Below are positions 8,719 to 17,033 of a DNA stretch of 64,000 nt, piece by piece. The DNA comes from Kingella potus (lineage in GTDB: Bacteria > Pseudomonadota > Gammaproteobacteria > Burkholderiales > Neisseriaceae), in contig NZ_UGJJ01000002.1 of assembly GCF_900451175.1 (NCBI RefSeq), forward strand, positions 620,001 through 684,000. Reading direction: 5' to 3'. The first letter of the stretch is position 1. Each line of letters opens with the position of its first letter. Below the pieces are notes generated by a model that did no database searches, was not told the origin of the DNA, and saw only the letters and a list, made by a program, of their open reading frames with translations. The translations under genes were made by a program, and so were the position numbers.

Positions 8719-9118
8719 ACTAAAATATCGAAAACAACATAAGGGTCGAAATACAGGCATTGCAACTCGAGGCAATACTGTAAATTTCGGTGATTTTGGG
8801 TTGAAATCTATTGGGCGAGGACGATTAACTGCTCGGCAAATTGAGGCTGCACGTCGAGCTATGACTCGTCATATTAAACGTGGTGGGCGGATTTGGATTC
8901 GTATTTTTCCTGATAAACCTATTACTGAAAAGCCGATTCAGGTTCGTATGGGTGGTGGTAAAGGATCAGTAGAATATTATGTTGCTGAAATCAAGCCGGG
9001 AAAAGTGCTTTATGAAATGGATGGGGTTTCCGAATCGCTGGCACGAGAGGCTTTTGCGTTAGCGGCTGCAAAATTACCTATTCCAACAACATTTGTAGTA
9101 AGGCAGGTGGGTAAATAA
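8702..9118 (+). CDS. rplP: 50S ribosomal protein L16
   Basis: L16 helps organise the A-site region of the large subunit. It has 138 residues from the ATG at 8702 (MLQPTRLKYRKQHKGRN). The upstream in-frame ATG at 8645 is rejected because the family starts at MLQP. The GKGSVEYYVAEIKPG stretch is conserved. The start lies inside rpsC; the stop overlaps rpmC by one base. Confidence 0.96.
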   Translation: MLQPTRLKYRKQHKGRNTGIATRGNTVNFGDFGLKSIGRGRLTARQIEAARRAMTRHIKRGGRIWIRIFPDKPITEKPIQVRMGGGKGSVEYYVAEIKPGKVLYEMDGVSESLAREAFALAAAKLPIPTTFVVRQVGK

Positions 9119-9309
9119 TGAAAACCGATGAATTAAGGAATAAATCAGTTGAGCAACTGCATTCTGATCTGCTTGATCTGCTGAAAGTGCAATTTAGCCT
9201 TAGAATGCAAAATGCTACGGGTCAGTTAGGAAGGTCTAGCGAGCTGAAGAAAATACGGCGTAATATTGCACGCATCAAGACTATAGTGAGTGAGAAAGGT
9301 GCGAAATAA
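9118..9309 (+). CDS. rpmC: 50S ribosomal protein L29
   Basis: A small helical-hairpin protein near the tunnel exit. Its 63 residues include LLKVQFSLRMQNATGQL and IRRNIARIKT, the family signature. TAATG overlaps join it to rplP and to rpsQ. Confidence 0.96.
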   Translation: MKTDELRNKSVEQLHSDLLDLLKVQFSLRMQNATGQLGRSSELKKIRRNIARIKTIVSEKGAK

Positions 9310-9572
9310 TGGATGAAATAAAAAACGTCCGTACTTTGCAAGGTAAAGTTGTTAGTAGCAAAATGGACAAAACCGTGACAGTGCTTATTGAAAGAAAAGT
9401 AAAGCACCCTTTGTATGGTAAAGTTATTAGCCGCTCTACTAAAATTCATGCGCATGATGAAGTTAATCAGTATGGAGTTGGTGATATTGTCATTATTGAG
9501 GAAGGTCGTCCTTTTTCTCGAACAAAATCTTGGGTGGTTAAAGAAATTGTAGAAAAATCAAAAGCTGTTTAG
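9309..9572 (+). CDS. rpsQ: 30S ribosomal protein S17
   Basis: A primary 16S rRNA binder with an OB fold. The 87 residues contain GKVVSSKMDKTVTVLIER and the RPFSRTKSWVV end. It is the last gene of the S10-type segment; a 230-bp gap follows. Confidence 0.97.
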   Translation: MDEIKNVRTLQGKVVSSKMDKTVTVLIERKVKHPLYGKVISRSTKIHAHDEVNQYGVGDIVIIEEGRPFSRTKSWVVKEIVEKSKAV

Positions 9573-9612
9573 CGTTAACTATGCTAATGCAGCAATTAAG
9601 TTAAAATGGGAC

Positions 9613-9641
9613 TTGCAGATAGATTGAGATGTCTGTATACT
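9613..9641 (+). promoter_or_regulatory. Promoter of the rplN (spc-type) segment
   Basis: TTGCAG at 9613-9618 and TATACT at 9636-9641 with exact 17-base spacing, inside the gap after rpsQ. In E. coli the spc operon promoter occupies the same position. Confidence 0.7.
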
Positions 9642-9802
9642 CCCATTCTTAACTTTCGTTTCTAGAAAGTTTCTCCCATCGGGAACCAAGACTGGCTTAT
9701 TATGACCTCTTAATTTGAGGTTTAAGTTGATTTGGGGATGAATCTAATTTCCTAATCAGCTTAAAAAGATAGGTTAAGTTGGATTTTTAAAAGGCAAAAA
9801 AA
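9642..9802 (+). promoter_or_regulatory. Structured untranslated leader before rplN
   Basis: A run of short stem-loops: AACTTTC/GAAAGTT at 9651-9671, TCCC/GGGA near 9675-9685, CCTC/GAGG near 9703-9720, and a longer-range AAGTTGATT/AATCAGCTT pairing that brackets about 9724-9765. There is no reading frame of note. An autoregulatory or processing role is inferred from its place in front of the spc-type genes. Confidence 0.45.
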
Positions 9803-10171
9803 ATGATTCAGATGCAGACTATTTTGGATGTGGCTGATAACTCTGGTGCGCGTCGGGTGATGTGTATTAAGGTGTTGGGTGGCTCTAAGCGGCGCTATGC
9901 CAATATTGGTGATGTTATCAAAGTTGCAGTCAAGGATGCCACTCCTCGTGGCAGGGTTAAAAAAGGTGATGTATATAATGCTGTGGTAGTTCGTACTGCA
10001 AAAGGCGTGCGGCGTCCTGATGGAGCTTTGATTAAGTTTGACAATAATGCTGCTGTGTTGTTGAACAACAAACTTGAACCTATGGGTACACGTATTTTTG
10101 GGCCAGTGACTCGTGAATTACGCACTGAGAGGTTTATGAAAATCGTTTCGTTGGCTCCGGAAGTCCTATAA
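9803..10171 (+). CDS. rplN: 50S ribosomal protein L14
   Basis: L14 lies at the subunit interface. The 122 residues start MIQMQTILDVADNSGARR. KGDVYNAVVVRTAKGVRR and the RELRTERFMKIVSLAPEVL end are family signatures. It is the first gene behind the spc-type promoter and structured leader. Confidence 0.98.
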   Translation: MIQMQTILDVADNSGARRVMCIKVLGGSKRRYANIGDVIKVAVKDATPRGRVKKGDVYNAVVVRTAKGVRRPDGALIKFDNNAAVLLNNKLEPMGTRIFGPVTRELRTERFMKIVSLAPEVL

Positions 10172-10185
10172 AAGGAATCGTAATA

Positions 10186-10521
10186 GTGAATAAGATTATT
10201 AAAGGTGATCGGGTTATCGTTGTCTCTGGTAAGGATAAGGGTAAGATTGGTGCTGTTCTCTCTGTAAGAGAACGAAAAGTTGTGGTAGAGGGTGTGAATT
10301 TGGTAAAAAAGCATGCCAAGCCAAATCCTATTCGTGGTGTGGAGGGTGGGATAGTCGAAAAAAGTTTACCTATTGATATTTCAAATGTTGCTATTTTTAA
10401 TCCGCATACCGAACGAGCTGATCGAGTTTGCATTAAGTTGATTAGTGGGGATGGAGTTGTTAGGCGTATTAGGGTGTTTAAATCTAATGATGTGGCAATT
10501 AATGTGCAAAAAGGTAGTTGA
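10186..10521 (+). CDS. rplX: 50S ribosomal protein L24
   Basis: An assembly-initiator protein. It has 111 residues from a GTG start at 10186 with AAGGA upstream. The KOW motif region reads GDRVIVVSGKDKGKIGAV, followed by KPNPIRGVEGGI. A few residues longer than usual at the C-terminus. It ends six bases before the rplE ATG. Confidence 0.95.
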   Translation: MNKIIKGDRVIVVSGKDKGKIGAVLSVRERKVVVEGVNLVKKHAKPNPIRGVEGGIVEKSLPIDISNVAIFNPHTERADRVCIKLISGDGVVRRIRVFKSNDVAINVQKGS

Positions 10522-10526
10522 CGAAT

Positions 10527-11066
10527 ATGGCTCGATTAAAAGATTTTTATAATAGCGTTGCTATTCCAAAGTTAATTGAACAGTTTGGTTATAAAACTGT
10601 TATGGAGGTTCCTCGTATTGAAAAAATAACCTTAAATATGGGTGTTGGGGAGGCTGTAGCAGATAAGAAAATTATGGATCATGCTGTTTCAGATTTGGAA
10701 AAAATAGCAGGACAGAAGCCTGTTGTGACAGTAGCTCGAAAATCTATTGCAGGGTTCAAGATTAGAGATAATTATCCTGTTGGCTGTAAGGTAACTTTAC
10801 GGCGTGAGAAGATGTTTGAATTTTTAGATAGGCTGGTTACTATAGCTTTGCCAAGGGTTAGAGATTTTCGTGGTGTGAGTAATAAATCATTTGATGGTCG
10901 CGGAAATTATAATATGGGCATTAGGGAGCAGATTATCTTTCCCGAAATTGAATATGATAAGATTGATAGCATACGTGGTTTGAATATCACAATCACTACT
11001 TCTGCGAAAACTGACGAAGAGGCTAAAGCTTTGTTGTCACTGTTTAAATTTCCATTTAAAGGATAG
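10527..11066 (+). CDS. rplE: 50S ribosomal protein L5
   Basis: A 5S rRNA-binding protein of the central protuberance. It has 179 residues from the ATG at 10527 (MARLKDFYNSV); the in-frame TTG at 10518 is not the start. PRIEKITLNMGVGEA and LRGLNITITTSAKTDEE are conserved. Confidence 0.97.
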   Translation: MARLKDFYNSVAIPKLIEQFGYKTVMEVPRIEKITLNMGVGEAVADKKIMDHAVSDLEKIAGQKPVVTVARKSIAGFKIRDNYPVGCKVTLRREKMFEFLDRLVTIALPRVRDFRGVSNKSFDGRGNYNMGIREQIIFPEIEYDKIDSIRGLNITITTSAKTDEEAKALLSLFKFPFKG

Positions 11067-11068
11067 TT

Positions 11069-11374
11069 ATGGCTAAAAAAGCACTTATTAATCGTGAGGC
11101 TAAAAGGCTTGCTCTTGCGAAACGTTACTCTCAAAAAAGGGCTGCTATTTTTGCTATTATCAATGATGGAAATGCAACTGATGCAGAAAAATTTGAAGCA
11201 CGGTTGAAATTACAGGCTATTCCGCGTAATGCTGCTCCTGTTCGTCAGCGTCGTCGCTGTGCTTTAACGGGTAGGCCACGTGGTACTTTCCGTAAATTTG
11301 GTTTGGGGCGTATTAAAATTCGTGAAATTGCGATGCGTGGGGAGATTCCTGGTGTAATTAAGGCCAGCTGGTAA
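11069..11374 (+). CDS. rpsN: 30S ribosomal protein S14, zinc-free long form
   Basis: A head protein near the A site. The 101 residues are the long C- type without the CxxC pairs of the zinc form. The C-terminal RRRCALTGRPRGTFRKFGLGRIKIRE region (seen as CALTGRPRG and FGLGRIKIRE) is diagnostic. It lies two bases after rplE. Confidence 0.97.
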   Translation: MAKKALINREAKRLALAKRYSQKRAAIFAIINDGNATDAEKFEARLKLQAIPRNAAPVRQRRRCALTGRPRGTFRKFGLGRIKIREIAMRGEIPGVIKASW

Positions 11375-11388
11375 TGTGAGGAATTTAA

Positions 11389-11781
11389 ATGAGTATGCAT
11401 GATCCTATTTCCGATATGCTGACGCGTATTCGTAATGCGCAGCGGGCTGGAAAGTCTGTTGTTTCTATGCCTTCCTCTAAACTAAAATGTGCAATTGCAA
11501 ATGTTTTAAAAGAGGAAGGGTATATTGATAGTTTTTCAGTTTCTTCTGAATTTAAGCCGCAACTTGAAATTCAATTAAAGTATTATTCAGGCAAGCCTGT
11601 CATTGAACAGATTAAGCGAGTTTCTAGGCCTGGTTTGCGAGTTTATAAAGGCGCTCATTCTATTCCTTCAGTTATGAATGGTTTGGGTATTCTCATTATC
11701 AGCACTTCGAAGGGTGTGATGACTGACCGCAAGGCCCGATATGAGGGTGTTGGTGGTGAGTTGTTGTGCATTGTCGCATAG
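11389..11781 (+). CDS. rpsH: 30S ribosomal protein S8
   Basis: Central 16S rRNA binder and, in E. coli, translational repressor of the spc operon. The 130 residues start MSMHDPISDMLTRIRNAQ and end with STSKGVMTDRKARYEGVGGE, both signatures. Confidence 0.97.
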   Translation: MSMHDPISDMLTRIRNAQRAGKSVVSMPSSKLKCAIANVLKEEGYIDSFSVSSEFKPQLEIQLKYYSGKPVIEQIKRVSRPGLRVYKGAHSIPSVMNGLGILIISTSKGVMTDRKARYEGVGGELLCIVA

Positions 11782-11792
11782 AGGGTGATAGA

Positions 11793-12326
11793 ATGTCTCG
11801 TATAGCAAAAAATCCAGTAACTATCCCTGATGATGTGGAGGTGGGTATTGGTGCAGCTGAATTAATAGTTCAAGGGAAGCATGGTAAATTGGCTTTGTCA
11901 TTGTCTTCTGATGTGAAAATTACATTGGGTGATGGTCAATTAATTGTTGCTGCTGTTGATTCAAGGCAGCAAGCTAATGCAATGTCTGGTACCTTTCGAG
12001 CATTAATTGCTAATATGGTAAAGGGTGTTGCTAATGGCTTTGAAAGAAGGTTGCAATTGGTTGGTGTTGGATATCGTGCTCAGGCTCAAGGAAAAATTTT
12101 AAACTTATCATTAGGTTTTTCTCATCCGATCGTATATGAGATGCCTGATGGGGTATCTGTCCAAACTCCTTCTCAAACTGAAATTGTACTTAATGGTGCT
12201 GATAAGCAGGCAGTAGGTCAAGTTGCTGCTGAGATTCGGTCGTTCCGTCCTCCTGAGCCTTATAAGGGTAAGGGTGTTCGTTATGTGGGCGAGACTATAG
12301 TGCTGAAAGAAGCTAAGAAAAAATAG
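11793..12326 (+). CDS. rplF: 50S ribosomal protein L6
   Basis: L6 lies near the factor-binding centre. It has 177 residues from the ATG at 11793 (MSRIAKNPVTIPDDV), chosen over an in-frame ATG at 11766 within rpsH because of the family start and the GAGGG site at 11781. The C-terminal PPEPYKGKGVRYVGE signature is intact. Confidence 0.97.
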   Translation: MSRIAKNPVTIPDDVEVGIGAAELIVQGKHGKLALSLSSDVKITLGDGQLIVAAVDSRQQANAMSGTFRALIANMVKGVANGFERRLQLVGVGYRAQAQGKILNLSLGFSHPIVYEMPDGVSVQTPSQTEIVLNGADKQAVGQVAAEIRSFRPPEPYKGKGVRYVGETIVLKEAKKK

Positions 12327-12339
12327 TTAAGGAATTAGA

Positions 12340-12693
12340 ATGAATAAACATATGGCGAGATTGCGTCGTACGAGAAAGACCCGTTCCCGTATAGCAAGTT
12401 TGGGTATGGTACGGTTATGTGTTTACCGTACTAATGTTCATATTTATGCTCAAATTATTAGTGAAGATGGTAATGAGGTATTGGCTAGTGCCTCTACTTT
12501 GGAAAAAGAGGTACGTGGTAATTTGAAGTCAGGATCAAATATTGAAGCTGCTGCTATAATTGGTAAGCGAATTGCTGAAAAGGCTAAGCTTGTTGGTATT
12601 GAGAAAGTAGCATTTGACCGCTCAGGTTTTCAATATCATGGTCGTATTAAGGCATTGGCAGAGGCAGCTCGCGGTTCGGGCTTGAGCTTCTAA
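12340..12693 (+). CDS. rplR: 50S ribosomal protein L18
   Basis: A 5S rRNA-binding protein. The 117 residues start MNKHMARLRRTRKTRSR. The end FDRSGFQYHGRIKALAEAAR is the family signature. Confidence 0.97.
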   Translation: MNKHMARLRRTRKTRSRIASLGMVRLCVYRTNVHIYAQIISEDGNEVLASASTLEKEVRGNLKSGSNIEAAAIIGKRIAEKAKLVGIEKVAFDRSGFQYHGRIKALAEAARGSGLSF

Positions 12694-12730
12694 ATGAAAT
12701 AAATAGAAATGTTGTGGAGTTTGGAAAAAT

Positions 12731-13249
12731 ATGGCAAAGCATGAAGCAGAAGAGCGTAGTGATGGCTTAATTGAAAAGATGATTGCTGTCAATCGTGTGA
12801 CTAAGGTTGTTAAAGGCGGTCGTATTATGGCTTTTTCAGCTTTAACAGTTGTTGGGGATGGAGATGGTAGAATTGGCATGGGCAAAGGTAAGTCTAAAGA
12901 GGTGCCCGTTGCTGTTCAGAAGGCTATGGATCAGGCTCGTCGCTCTATGATTAAAGTTCCTTTAAAAAACGGTACAATTTTTCATGGGGTTATTGGAAGG
13001 CATGGAGCAACCCGTGTATTTATGCAACCCGCAAAAGAGGGTAGTGGTGTTAAGGCGGGTGGCCCTATGCGCTTAGTATTTGATGCTCTAGGCATACATA
13101 ATATTTCAGCGAAAGTACATGGTTCTACTAATCCTTATAATATTGTACGCGCTACGTTTGATGGGTTGACCAAATTATATACACCTAGTGAGATTGCAGC
13201 TAAACGTGGTCTATCTGTAGAGGAGATTATGGGAGTAAGCAATGACTGA
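12731..13249 (+). CDS. rpsE: 30S ribosomal protein S5
   Basis: S5 influences fidelity and the mRNA entry helicase, and its loop near residues 20-30 is the spectinomycin site. The 172 residues show VTKVVKGGRIMAFSALTVVG, without an evident deletion in that loop, and GHNI-type GIHNISAKVHGS. Its end overlaps rpmD (ATGACTGA). Confidence 0.97.
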   Translation: MAKHEAEERSDGLIEKMIAVNRVTKVVKGGRIMAFSALTVVGDGDGRIGMGKGKSKEVPVAVQKAMDQARRSMIKVPLKNGTIFHGVIGRHGATRVFMQPAKEGSGVKAGGPMRLVFDALGIHNISAKVHGSTNPYNIVRATFDGLTKLYTPSEIAAKRGLSVEEIMGVSND

Positions 13250-13427
13250 ATGTAAGAAGGTAAGAGTTACATTGGTAAAAAGTTTAATTGGTACTATTGA
13301 GTCTCACCGTGCTTGTGTAAAAGGCTTGGGATTGCGGCGAAGGCATCATACTGTTGAGGTTTTAGCAACTCCTGAAAATTTAGGAATGATTAATAAAGTT
13401 AGCTATCTATTAAAAGTGGAGTTTTAA
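13242..13427 (+). CDS. rpmD: 50S ribosomal protein L30
   Basis: A small bacterial-type L30 of 61 residues with the KSLIGTIESHRACVKGLGLR signature. It overlaps rpsE by eight bases. Confidence 0.95.
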   Translation: MTECKKVRVTLVKSLIGTIESHRACVKGLGLRRRHHTVEVLATPENLGMINKVSYLLKVEF

Positions 13428-13428
13428 T

Positions 13429-13863
13429 ATGTATTTGAATACGATGCGACCGGAGAGTGGGGCTACTCATGTTAGACGTAGAGTAGGTCGAGGTATGGGT
13501 AGTGGTTTGGGTAAGACATGTGGGCGTGGTCACAAAGGTCAAAAAAGTCGTGCTGGCGGTTTTCATAAAGTAGGATTTGAGGGTGGTCAGATGCCGTTGC
13601 AACGCCGGCTGCCTAAAAGGGGGTTTAAATCTTTATCGGCTTCATTAAATGCAGATCTTAATCTGGATTCTCTTTCTATTCTGCCGGAAGGTACTGTTGA
13701 TATTTTGATGCTAAAGCAGGTTGGACTAATTAGTTCTTCTGTGCGAAATGTTAAAATCATTAATACAGGGGAGATTAAGAAACCATTTAGGATAAGAGGT
13801 ATTAGGGTTACAGAGGGTGCGAGGGCTGCAATTAATGCGGCTGGTGGTACAATAGAAGACTAA
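13429..13863 (+). CDS. rplO: 50S ribosomal protein L15
   Basis: A late-assembly large-subunit protein. The 144 residues contain GRGMGSGLGKTCGRGHKGQK and GFEGGQMPLQRRLPKRGFK near the N-terminus and the IRGIRVTEGARAAI end pattern. It lies one base after rpmD and seven before secY. Confidence 0.97.
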   Translation: MYLNTMRPESGATHVRRRVGRGMGSGLGKTCGRGHKGQKSRAGGFHKVGFEGGQMPLQRRLPKRGFKSLSASLNADLNLDSLSILPEGTVDILMLKQVGLISSSVRNVKIINTGEIKKPFRIRGIRVTEGARAAINAAGGTIED

Positions 13864-13869
13864 GGCTGA

Positions 13870-15168
13870 ATGATAGTGGCTAATAGAGGGCTAGTATTAG
13901 GGTTGTTTAAATCCAAAGAATTAAAGGGCAGGCTTATATTCTTGTTAGCTGCATTGGTGGTATTTAGAATAGGTGCACATATTCCGGTGCCGGGCATTGA
14001 TGCCGCTGCTTTATCTGAAGTCTATAAGGGAGGACAAAGTGGCGGTATTTTAGGAATGTTAAATATGTTCTCTGGAGGTTCTCTAGAGAGGTTTAGTATT
14101 TTCGCTATAGGCATTATGCCTTACATATCAGCCTCAATTATTGTTCAGCTTGCTTCCGAGATTATCCCATCGTTAAAGGCTTTGAAAAAAGAAGGAGAAG
14201 TTGGGCGAAAGGCAATTACAAAATATACGCGATTAAGTGCAGTTATTTTGGCTACGCTTCAGGGTTTTGTTGCAGCAACTTTTGTTTATCAGCAAGGAGT
14301 CGTAGTAATTTCCAAGTTTGAATTCTATTTTTTAGCTTTGATTTGTTTGGTAACTGGAACTATGTTCTTAATGTGGCTAGGTGAACAAATTACTGAACGA
14401 GGAATTGGGAATGGCATTTCTTTGATTATTACGGCAGGTATTGCGGCGGGTATTCCTTCAGGAGTTATACATCTTTGGGATATGGCTGTAACTGATAAAT
14501 TGTTAGCTGCTTTATTTATTATATTATCTGCACTAATATTAGTTTATATTGTTGTTTATTTTGAAGCTGCATTAAGAAAAATTCCAGTTCATTATGCGAA
14601 GCGGCAGCAGTATTCGGTTGTATCGCAAGGTTCTCATTTACCATTTAAATTAAATATGGCAGGTGTAATTCCTCCCATCTTTGCTTCAAGCATTATTCTT
14701 TTCCCATCAACTCTAATTAGTTGGATTGGAGGGGAGTATGGATGGCTGCAAAAATTGGCTGTATGGCTTCAACATGGGAATATCATTTATATTTTATTAT
14801 TTTCAGCTTCAATTATTTTCTTTTGCTATTTTTATACTGCCTTAGTTTTTAGTCCTAAAGAAATGGCGGAAAATTTGAAAAAAAGTGGGGCTTTTATACC
14901 TGGTATTCGTCCTGGTAGTCAAACCTCTCGTTATCTCGAAGGTGTTGTATTGAGGTTGACGTTATGGGGTGCTTTGTACATTACCGTAATTTGTTTGATA
15001 CCTGAATTTTTTACTTCTATTTTTAATGTATCGTTTGCATTGGGTGGAACTTCTTTATTAATTTTAGTTGTTGTAACAATGGATTTTAATACCCAAATAT
15101 CCTCATATGGGATGGTTCGTCAGTATGAACATTTAATGAAGCGGGTAAATTCAAAACAAATACATTAG
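13870..15168 (+). CDS. secY: Preprotein translocase subunit SecY
   Basis: The channel subunit of the Sec translocon in the inner membrane, with ten predicted membrane segments over 432 residues. Typical blocks are RIGAHIPVPGID (TM1), the plug-region NMFSGGSLERFSIFAIGIMPYI, LGEQITERGIGNGISLII, and KMNAG-type FKLNMAGVIPPIFASSI. The cytoplasmic C5 loop has the SPKEMAENLKKSGAFIPGIRPG pattern (seen as KKSGAFIPGIRPG). Its co-transcription with ribosomal genes is conserved. The partner secE is at 42318. Confidence 0.97.
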   Translation: MIVANRGLVLGLFKSKELKGRLIFLLAALVVFRIGAHIPVPGIDAAALSEVYKGGQSGGILGMLNMFSGGSLERFSIFAIGIMPYISASIIVQLASEIIPSLKALKKEGEVGRKAITKYTRLSAVILATLQGFVAATFVYQQGVVVISKFEFYFLALICLVTGTMFLMWLGEQITERGIGNGISLIITAGIAAGIPSGVIHLWDMAVTDKLLAALFIILSALILVYIVVYFEAALRKIPVHYAKRQQYSVVSQGSHLPFKLNMAGVIPPIFASSIILFPSTLISWIGGEYGWLQKLAVWLQHGNIIYILLFSASIIFFCYFYTALVFSPKEMAENLKKSGAFIPGIRPGSQTSRYLEGVVLRLTLWGALYITVICLIPEFFTSIFNVSFALGGTSLLILVVVTMDFNTQISSYGMVRQYEHLMKRVNSKQIH

Positions 15169-15185
15169 TTGAATTAATTTTTAAG

Positions 15186-15404
15186 ATGACAAAAGAAGAT
15201 ACAATACAGATGCAGGGAGAGATCTTGGAAACCCTGCCTAATGCTACTTTTAAGGTTAAGCTAGAAAACGAACATGTGGTTTTAGGTTATATATCTGGAA
15301 AGATGCGGATGCATTATATACGCATCTCTCCTGGTGATAAGGTTACAGTAGAATTGACACCTTATGATTTATCTCGAGCCCGTATAGTTTTTCGAGCTAG
15401 ATAA
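15186..15404 (+). CDS. infA: Translation initiation factor IF-1
   Basis: Occupies the ribosomal A site during initiation. It has 72 residues with the OB-fold pattern GEILETLPNATFKVKLEN and SPGDKVTVELTPYDLSRARI. It sits between secY and rpmJ, a common beta-proteobacterial order. Confidence 0.97.
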   Translation: MTKEDTIQMQGEILETLPNATFKVKLENEHVVLGYISGKMRMHYIRISPGDKVTVELTPYDLSRARIVFRAR

Positions 15405-15427
15405 TTTAATAGAAAGGAAATTTGAGA

Positions 15428-15541
15428 ATGCGCGTTCAGCCTTCTGTAAAAAAAATTTGTCGAAATTGTAAAATCATTCGGCGAAATCGTGTAGTTCGTG
15501 TAATTTGCACGGATCCTCGTCATAAGCAACGGCAAGGGTGA
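15428..15541 (+). CDS. rpmJ: 50S ribosomal protein L36
   Basis: A 37-residue protein, MRVQPSVKKICRNCKIIRR at the start and CTDPRHKQRQG at the end. It carries the zinc-binding C-x2-C and C-x4-H pattern, so it is the zinc form. The AAAGGAA ribosome site lies eight bases or so upstream. Its short length makes it easy to miss. Confidence 0.96.
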   Translation: MRVQPSVKKICRNCKIIRRNRVVRVICTDPRHKQRQG

Positions 15542-15593
15542 GTTGGACTTTGTGCTTTGACTGGATTTTATCTTTATTTATTAAGGACTAAAT

Positions 15594-15956
15594 ATGGCTC
15601 GTATTGCGGGGGTTAATATCCCTAATAATGCTCATATCGTGATTGGTTTACAAGCGATTTATGGGATTGGCAGTAGTCGTGCTAAATTAATTTGCGAGAC
15701 GGCTGGTATTGTACCCAGTTCGAAAGTAAAGGATTTAGATGAATCACAATTGGAAGCTTTGCGTGCGCAGGTTGCAAAGTATGAGGTTGAGGGTGACTTA
15801 CGCCGTGAAGTAACCATGTCAATCAAGCGATTGATGGACATGGGATGTTACCGTGGGTTCAGGCACCGTCGGGGTTTACCTTGTCGTGGACAGCGGACGA
15901 AAACAAATGCACGCACCCGAAAAGGGCCTCGTAAGGCAATTGCTGGTAAGAAATAA
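15594..15956 (+). CDS. rpsM: 30S ribosomal protein S13
   Basis: A head protein contacting the P-site tRNA and the large subunit. The 120 residues start MARIAGVNIPNNAHIVIGL and end with the basic HRRGLPCRGQRTKTNARTRK tail. It is the first gene of the alpha-operon-type segment. Confidence 0.97.
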   Translation: MARIAGVNIPNNAHIVIGLQAIYGIGSSRAKLICETAGIVPSSKVKDLDESQLEALRAQVAKYEVEGDLRREVTMSIKRLMDMGCYRGFRHRRGLPCRGQRTKTNARTRKGPRKAIAGKK

Positions 15957-15974
15957 AATGTTGAGGATTAATTA

Positions 15975-16370
15975 ATGGCTAAAGCAAATACAGCCTCGCG
16001 TGTACGTAGAAAAGTACGTAAAACCGTTAGTGAGGGCATTGTACATGTACATGCTTCTTTTAATAATACTATTATTACTATTACAGATCGCCAAGGGAAT
16101 GCATTATCTTGGGCTACTTCTGGCGGTGCAGGTTTTAAAGGATCGCGCAAGAGTACACCTTTTGCTGCGCAAGTTGCGGCAGAAAGTGCTGGTAAAGTTG
16201 CCCAAGAGTATGGTGTAAAAAATTTAGAAGTCCGTATTAAGGGGCCTGGGCCTGGAAGAGAGTCTTCCGTTCGTGCCCTGAATGCGCTTGGTTTTAAAAT
16301 TACTAGCATAACAGACGTTACGCCGTTACCCCACAATGGCTGCCGTCCTCCCAAAAAACGTCGTATTTAG
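15975..16370 (+). CDS. rpsK: 30S ribosomal protein S11
   Basis: A platform protein near the E site. The 131 residues include VHASFNNTIITITDRQGN, KGPGPGRESSVRALNALGF and the C-terminal PHNGCRPPKKRRI. Confidence 0.98.
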   Translation: MAKANTASRVRRKVRKTVSEGIVHVHASFNNTIITITDRQGNALSWATSGGAGFKGSRKSTPFAAQVAAESAGKVAQEYGVKNLEVRIKGPGPGRESSVRALNALGFKITSITDVTPLPHNGCRPPKKRRI

Positions 16371-16387
16371 TTTGGAGTAATTATAAT

Positions 16388-17008
16388 ATGGCACGTTATA
16401 TAGGCCCTAAATGTAAGTTAGCTCGTCGTGAAGGTACTGATCTATTTCTGAAAAGTGCGCGACGATCTTTGGAATCTAAATGTAAAATAGATGCTGTTCC
16501 AGGGCAGCATGGTGCAAGAAAGCCAAGATTATCCGATTATGGCTTGCAATTGCGTGAAAAGCAGAAAATTCGTAGAATTTATGGTGTATTAGAACGCCAA
16601 TTTCGTCGCTATTTTGCCGAAGCTGTGCGGCGCAAAGGATCGACTGGTGAGTTGCTGTTGCAATTGTTGGAATCCCGTTTGGATAATGTGATATATAGAA
16701 TGGGGTTTGGCTCTACGCGGGCAGAGGCGAGGCAGTTGGTATCCCATAAAGCCGTTACTGTGAATGGACAAGTAGTAAATATCCCATCTTATCAGGTAAA
16801 AGCTGGTGATGTTATTGCGGTAAGAGAAAAGGCTAAGAAACAAGTTCGGATACAGGAAGCTTTAGGCTTGGCTGCTCAGATAGGTTTTCCTGGCTGGGTG
16901 TCTGTTGATGCCGTAAAAATGGAAGGCATTTTTAAGAATATGCCTGATCGTTCGGAGTTATCTGGCGATATTAACGAACAACTGGTGGTAGAGTTTTATT
17001 CTAAGTAA
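16388..17008 (+). CDS. rpsD: 30S ribosomal protein S4
   Basis: A primary 16S rRNA binder and, in E. coli, repressor of the alpha operon. The 206 residues start MARYIGPKCKLARREGTDL. The S4 RNA-binding domain is near residues 95-155 (LESRLDNVIYRMGFGSTRAEARQ, seen as LDNVIYRMGF and STRAEARQLV). Confidence 0.97.
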   Translation: MARYIGPKCKLARREGTDLFLKSARRSLESKCKIDAVPGQHGARKPRLSDYGLQLREKQKIRRIYGVLERQFRRYFAEAVRRKGSTGELLLQLLESRLDNVIYRMGFGSTRAEARQLVSHKAVTVNGQVVNIPSYQVKAGDVIAVREKAKKQVRIQEALGLAAQIGFPGWVSVDAVKMEGIFKNMPDRSELSGDINEQLVVEFYSK

Positions 17009-17033
17009 TGCCAGTTTAATGAAGGACAGTTTA

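Noticed and set aside
12731..13249. Spectinomycin-resistance change in rpsE
   Set aside because: The loop near residues 20-30 shows the ordinary VTKVVKGGR sequence, with no deletion evident.
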